DNA from: Proteobacteria bacterium SG_bin9
GTDB taxonomy: Bacteria; Pseudomonadota; Alphaproteobacteria; Rhizobiales; Xanthobacteraceae
Length of the DNA stretch: 64,000 nt
Assembly: GCA_002083525.1 (NCBI GenBank)
Contig: LWDM01000023.1
Coordinates: 313,693 to 377,692 of the forward strand
Reading direction: 5' to 3'
In this document: positions 60,941 through 64,000 of the stretch, one piece after another
Layout of the letters: every line of letters begins with the position of its first letter
Position numbering within the stretch: the first letter of the stretch is position 1
Notes under the pieces: generated by a model
Told to the model about the DNA's origin: nothing
Databases searched by the model: none
What the model saw: the letters and a program-made list of their open reading frames with translations, nothing else
Position numbers and translations under genes: made by a program

Positions 60941-61990
60941 CTAAGCGGTGCGGTTGATCGTGATCCTGACCGGGAACACATCTTGGCTGATCCACGCCAT
61001 CAGCTCCTTGTTCACCTCCTCCGGCGCCTCGTGTTGCATCCAGTGCCCGGTATCCAGAGTACGCATCCGCAAGCGTGTGCAGCGATCTTGCATCGGGAGT
61101 GTGAGATTGGATCGCTCGGTGTCCGAGACGTAGTCGTAACGGCCAGACAGGAAGAGCACTGGCAACCGGAGAACACCTTTGTCCAAAGCCTCATCGGAGT
61201 AGCGCTTGTTCTTGTCGTCATTCATGTAAAGCGCGTTAATGCCGAAGAAGCCGGTTCGCCGATACGACTCGGCATAGGCCCGCAAATCTTCGGTCGACAG
61301 GATCTTCTGATCGAGGGGTACGTCGGGTGGCGACTTGCCAGGGCCGAACCATCCACCCCGCTTACGCACAAAAGCGGTAAGAAACTGCGTGCCAGCCAAG
61401 CCCGGATCGCCGCGTCTCATGATCACTTTGAACGTCGCCTCGTGGTTGCGGCCGAACACCTCCGTCGCGACATCAAATTGCTCTTGGTAGAAGAGCATGT
61501 ATTCGAACTGTCCTGCCGGAAACACATCTTCGGGGTACTGATCGCGGTTGAGCAATGCGCTCGCTTCGCCGATACCCCGCTCGAGGGTCCAGTAAGGCAC
61601 GCAAAGGCTCGCGACGGCGAAACACCTTTCAGGATGATGATTGGCAACGTTCCAAACGACGGCCGATCCCCAATCATGCCCAACCCAGATCGCACGCTCG
61701 ATGTTGAGTTGGTCGACGAGTTCGATCATGTCCAGCACGATTTCCCGCTGGGTGTAAGCCGCCAAATTGAGATGAAGGCGCGAGGAGCCGCAGCCGCGCA
61801 AATCCGGGGCGATGACCCGATAGCCTCTGTCGGCGAAGGCTTTGAGCTGGTGCCGCCAAGCAAGCGATAGCTCGGGCCACCCGTGAACGAAGATGATCGG
61901 GGTGCCATTCGCCGGGCCGGCCTCCAGATAGTGCGTGGTGTGACGCACCAACTCTACAAATCCACTTTTGATCTCCGTGCTCGCGTACAT
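60941..61990 (-). CDS. Alpha/beta hydrolase, epoxide hydrolase-like
   Basis: A 349-residue alpha/beta-hydrolase. The oxyanion motif is HGWPELSLAW (residues 36-45), the nucleophile Asp106 lies in WVGHDWGSAVVW, and the catalytic His in LDTGHWMQHEAPEEV. The Asp nucleophile marks epoxide hydrolases and haloalkane dehalogenases; the HGWP motif and cap domain favour epoxide hydrolase. With the dehalogenase behind it, it could act on halogenated or epoxide pollutants, but no other catabolic genes are present to test this. Confidence 0.88.
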   Translation of the reverse strand: MYASTEIKSGFVELVRHTTHYLEAGPANGTPIIFVHGWPELSLAWRHQLKAFADRGYRVIAPDLRGCGSSRLHLNLAAYTQREIVLDMIELVDQLNIERAIWVGHDWGSAVVWNVANHHPERCFAVASLCVPYWTLERGIGEASALLNRDQYPEDVFPAGQFEYMLFYQEQFDVATEVFGRNHEATFKVIMRRGDPGLAGTQFLTAFVRKRGGWFGPGKSPPDVPLDQKILSTEDLRAYAESYRRTGFFGINALYMNDDKNKRYSDEALDKGVLRLPVLFLSGRYDYVSDTERSNLTLPMQDRCTRLRMRTLDTGHWMQHEAPEEVNKELMAWISQDVFPVRITINRTA

Positions 61991-62152
61991 CGTCCACCTC
62001 GTGTTGCCCTAGCGCGAAGCTAGAGAGGCCCGGTTGACGATGTCAACACAGAAAGTTCCTTTTTGGTACGCGGCAAGATGTCAGCCATTCACGCCTAAAT
62101 ACCCTAACTGGAGGACTACCCGAACAGATAGACTCATGAAACACTCTTGACG

Positions 62153-62169
62153 AGTTCTTTTTTAGAACT
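62153..62169. promoter_or_regulatory. Short hairpin-forming repeat upstream of the binding-protein gene
   Basis: AGTTCT, five T, AGAACT: a perfect 6-bp inverted repeat 35 bp before the start codon at 62205 and just after a TTGACG hexamer (62148-62153). It could be an operator near a promoter. Confidence 0.4.
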
Positions 62170-62204
62170 TTAGATAAGCCAAATCGCCCTGGGGAGGGTT
62201 AGCC

Positions 62205-63404
62205 ATGCGTATCATGCGATTTTCGTTGTTTGCGTTGTTGGGCTGTCTTGCGTCCGTTTCGGTCGCTCAAGCCAACGTCACGGGTGTCACCAACAATGAA
62301 ATCAAGATCGGGAGCGTGTTCCCTTTCAGTGGCCCCGCGTCCGCCTTCGGCAACGTGGGCAAAGGGCTGATCGCCTACGTCCGAATGCTCAACGATCAGG
62401 GCGGCATCAACGGGCGTCAAATCAATCTGATTGCCTACGACGACGGCTATCAACCGCCCAAGGCGGTCGAGCAAACGCGCAAGCTTGTCGAAGGCGACGA
62501 GGTCGCGATGATCTTTGGTCAGATGGGTACGCCCGGCAACTCGGCGACGGTCAAATACCTGAACGCAAAAAAGGTCCCTCACCTTTTCATTTCATCCGGC
62601 GCCGCCAAGTTCGCCAACTTCAACGACTTTCCGTTCACGACGACCGGCTTGTTGAGCTACGCGGTCGAAGGACGCATCTACGCGAAGTACGTCGGCAAGA
62701 ACTTTCCGAACGCCAAAGTCGCGATCCTCTACCAGAACGACGATTTGGGTAAGGACTTCCTCGGTGCTTTCAAGGAGGGAGTCAGTTCAGGTCTTGCCGA
62801 AAAGATCACGGCGCTCTCCTACGAAGTCGCCGAGCCGACCATCGACTCTCAAGTGGTCAACCTCAAGACCAGCGGCGCTGACGTTTTTCTCATTGCCGGA
62901 TCGCCGAAATTCACCGCCCAAGCGATCCGCAAGGCCTACGAGATCAATTGGCGGCCGCAGATCATGCTCAACTTCGTCTCGAGCTCGATCGCGGCCACGA
63001 TGGTCCCGGCCGGTGTTGAGAAAGCAATCGGGGCCATCTCCGGTGCGTTGCTGAAGGACATGGTCGACGAGCGTTGGGCCAACGATCAAGGAATTCTCGA
63101 ATACCGCGCTTTTTTTGCCAAGTATTTGTCGGGCGCGGACATTCTGGACGGCAACTACATGTACGGGGTCACGCAGGGCATGATCCTGGAGCAGTTGCTC
63201 AAGCAGTGCGGAAGCGACTTATCGCGCGAAAACCTTCTTAAGCAGGCACGCTCGATTCAACCGCAACAATTCCCGCTGGCCATCCCAGGAATCAAGGTCA
63301 ACACCAGCGCCAACAACAGCATGGCCTGGACGCAACTGCAGCTGCGTCGATGGAACGGCAAAGGCTGGGAGCCGTTCGGCGAGATCTTTAGCGCTCTCGA
63401 TTAA
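62205..63404 (+). CDS. Liv-type ABC transporter periplasmic substrate-binding protein
   Basis: A 399-residue periplasmic protein with a signal peptide (FSLFALLGCLASVSVAQANV, cleavage after AQA). The mature part starts VTNNEIKIGSVFPFSGPASA, then LNDQGGINGRQINLIAYDDG and RKLVEGDEVAMIFGQMGTPG, the LivK pattern. A strong GGGGAGGG site precedes the ATG. It is a second, unlinked binding protein of this type and is followed by a nitronate-monooxygenase-like gene, so it probably feeds a different catabolic pathway. Permease genes are not in the window. Confidence 0.92.
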   Translation: MRIMRFSLFALLGCLASVSVAQANVTGVTNNEIKIGSVFPFSGPASAFGNVGKGLIAYVRMLNDQGGINGRQINLIAYDDGYQPPKAVEQTRKLVEGDEVAMIFGQMGTPGNSATVKYLNAKKVPHLFISSGAAKFANFNDFPFTTTGLLSYAVEGRIYAKYVGKNFPNAKVAILYQNDDLGKDFLGAFKEGVSSGLAEKITALSYEVAEPTIDSQVVNLKTSGADVFLIAGSPKFTAQAIRKAYEINWRPQIMLNFVSSSIAATMVPAGVEKAIGAISGALLKDMVDERWANDQGILEYRAFFAKYLSGADILDGNYMYGVTQGMILEQLLKQCGSDLSRENLLKQARSIQPQQFPLAIPGIKVNTSANNSMAWTQLQLRRWNGKGWEPFGEIFSALD

Positions 63405-63426
63405 TCACCATACCTGGAGTTCAAGA

Positions 63427-64000
63427 ATGCGCACCGCCATCACTGAAATGTTCGGCATTAAGTACCCCATCGTTCAAGGCGGTATGCACTACGTGGGTTT
63501 TGCCCAACTGGCCGCGGCTGTGTCCAACGCCGGAGGACTTGGCATCATCACCGGTCTCACCCAGCGCACGCCCGAACTGCTTGATCGGGAGATCAAGCGG
63601 TGCAAGGAGATGACCGACCGCCCGTTCGGCGTCAATCTCACGTTCCTGCCGACACTGACGTCGCCACCCTACCCTGAATACATCGCAGCGATCCGCGAGA
63701 ACGGCGTGAAGATCGTTGAGACGGCCGGACGTAGCCCCGAGCAGTATATGCCGGCCCTTAAAGCTGGTGGCATCAAGGTGATCCACAAATGCACCTCGGT
63801 GCGTCACTCGCTTAAAGCGCAACAAATCGGCTGCGACGCGGTCAGCGTCGACGGTTTCGAATGCGGCGGGCATCCCGGCGAAGATGATATCCCAAACATG
63901 ATCTTGCTACCGCGCGCGGCCGATGAACTGTCCATCCCGTTCATCGCATCGGGCGGCATCGCCGACGCTCGCGGCCTGGTAGCGGCTTTGGCGATGGGTG
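63427..64000 (+). CDS. Nitronate monooxygenase family protein (partial)
   Basis: The first 191 residues of a flavin-dependent TIM-barrel enzyme; the rest is beyond the right edge. Visible parts are MRTAITEMFGIKYPIVQGGM, SNAGGLGIITGLT, the DAVSVDGFECGGHPGEDD block and IPFIASGGIADARGLVAALA with the FMN phosphate site. GGAG lies seven bases before the ATG. Members oxidise nitronates or act as 2-nitropropane dioxygenase-like or enoyl reductases (FabK); which one cannot be decided. It is transcribed with the binding protein, 22 bp upstream. Confidence 0.9.
   Translation, partial: MRTAITEMFGIKYPIVQGGMHYVGFAQLAAAVSNAGGLGIITGLTQRTPELLDREIKRCKEMTDRPFGVNLTFLPTLTSPPYPEYIAAIRENGVKIVETAGRSPEQYMPALKAGGIKVIHKCTSVRHSLKAQQIGCDAVSVDGFECGGHPGEDDIPNMILLPRAADELSIPFIASGGIADARGLVAALAMG

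Noticed and set aside
60983..61870. 295-codon open frame opposite the epoxide hydrolase
   Set aside because: It is antisense to a gene with a complete catalytic triad and has no domain features of its own.

Overview
The window reads as chromosomal DNA of a GC-rich alphaproteobacterium, most likely Hyphomicrobiales, family Nitrobacteraceae (Bradyrhizobium/Rhodopseudomonas/Afipia type). This is inferred from gene content (Liv-type transporters, ECF RpoE-ChrR, an FeS-type photolyase, a LuxI/LuxR pair, SapC proteins) and from dense alphaproteobacterial-style operons. Species level cannot be read from the sequence.

Layout: (1) 0-8.4 kb: a catabolic or uptake block with LivM/LivH permeases, a substrate-binding protein, a small ABM monooxygenase, a carboxymuconolactone-decarboxylase-family protein, LysR and IclR regulators, a thioredoxin reductase and an aldehyde dehydrogenase. 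A perfect inverted repeat sits on the ribosome-binding site of the last gene. (2) 8.8-34.8 kb: a large surface-glycan and type I secretion locus. It has dTDP-rhamnose genes at both ends (rfbD and rfbA on the left, rfbC and rfbB on the right), a UDP-sugar dehydrogenase, an RTX calcium-binding protein with its HlyD/ABC exporter, two SapC-like proteins, four large glycosyltransferases, three methyltransferases and a BNR-type beta-propeller protein that may be a polysaccharide lyase. It looks like a machine that exports a calcium-binding surface protein and builds a rhamnose/uronate glycan. (3) 35-37 kb: small secreted proteins and a secreted S1 protease. (4) 37.2-42.3 kb: an accessory segment with a serine recombinase, a partner of unknown function, and a divergent luxR/luxI pair with a 20-bp dyad between them. 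luxI overlaps a cytochrome P450 gene.

(5) 42.6-55.8 kb: a light and singlet-oxygen defence island. It holds an FeS-type photolyase, an ECF sigma factor, a DUF2177 membrane protein, RpoE with its zinc anti-sigma factor ChrR, folE with a membrane protein, crtY-crtI-crtB, and a second operon crtE-ABC ATPase-ABC permease-crtZ. Five transcription units in this island start with the same promoter pattern, TGATCC-N16/17-CGTA, which ties DNA repair, carotenoid precursor supply, GTP cyclohydrolase and the sigma factors into one apparent RpoE regulon. (6) 55.8-64 kb: an ECF42-type sigma factor coupled to a YCII/DGPF protein, TetR, a short-chain dehydrogenase, an MFS exporter, a HAD type II dehalogenase and an epoxide-hydrolase-like enzyme, then a Liv-type binding protein and the start of a nitronate-monooxygenase-family gene that runs off the window.

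The strongest candidates for something new are the RpoE-promoter island with an ABC exporter inside a carotenoid operon, the luxI-P450 overlap, and the RTX/SapC/glycosyltransferase surface locus with a repeated small domain shared by three of its glycosyltransferases.
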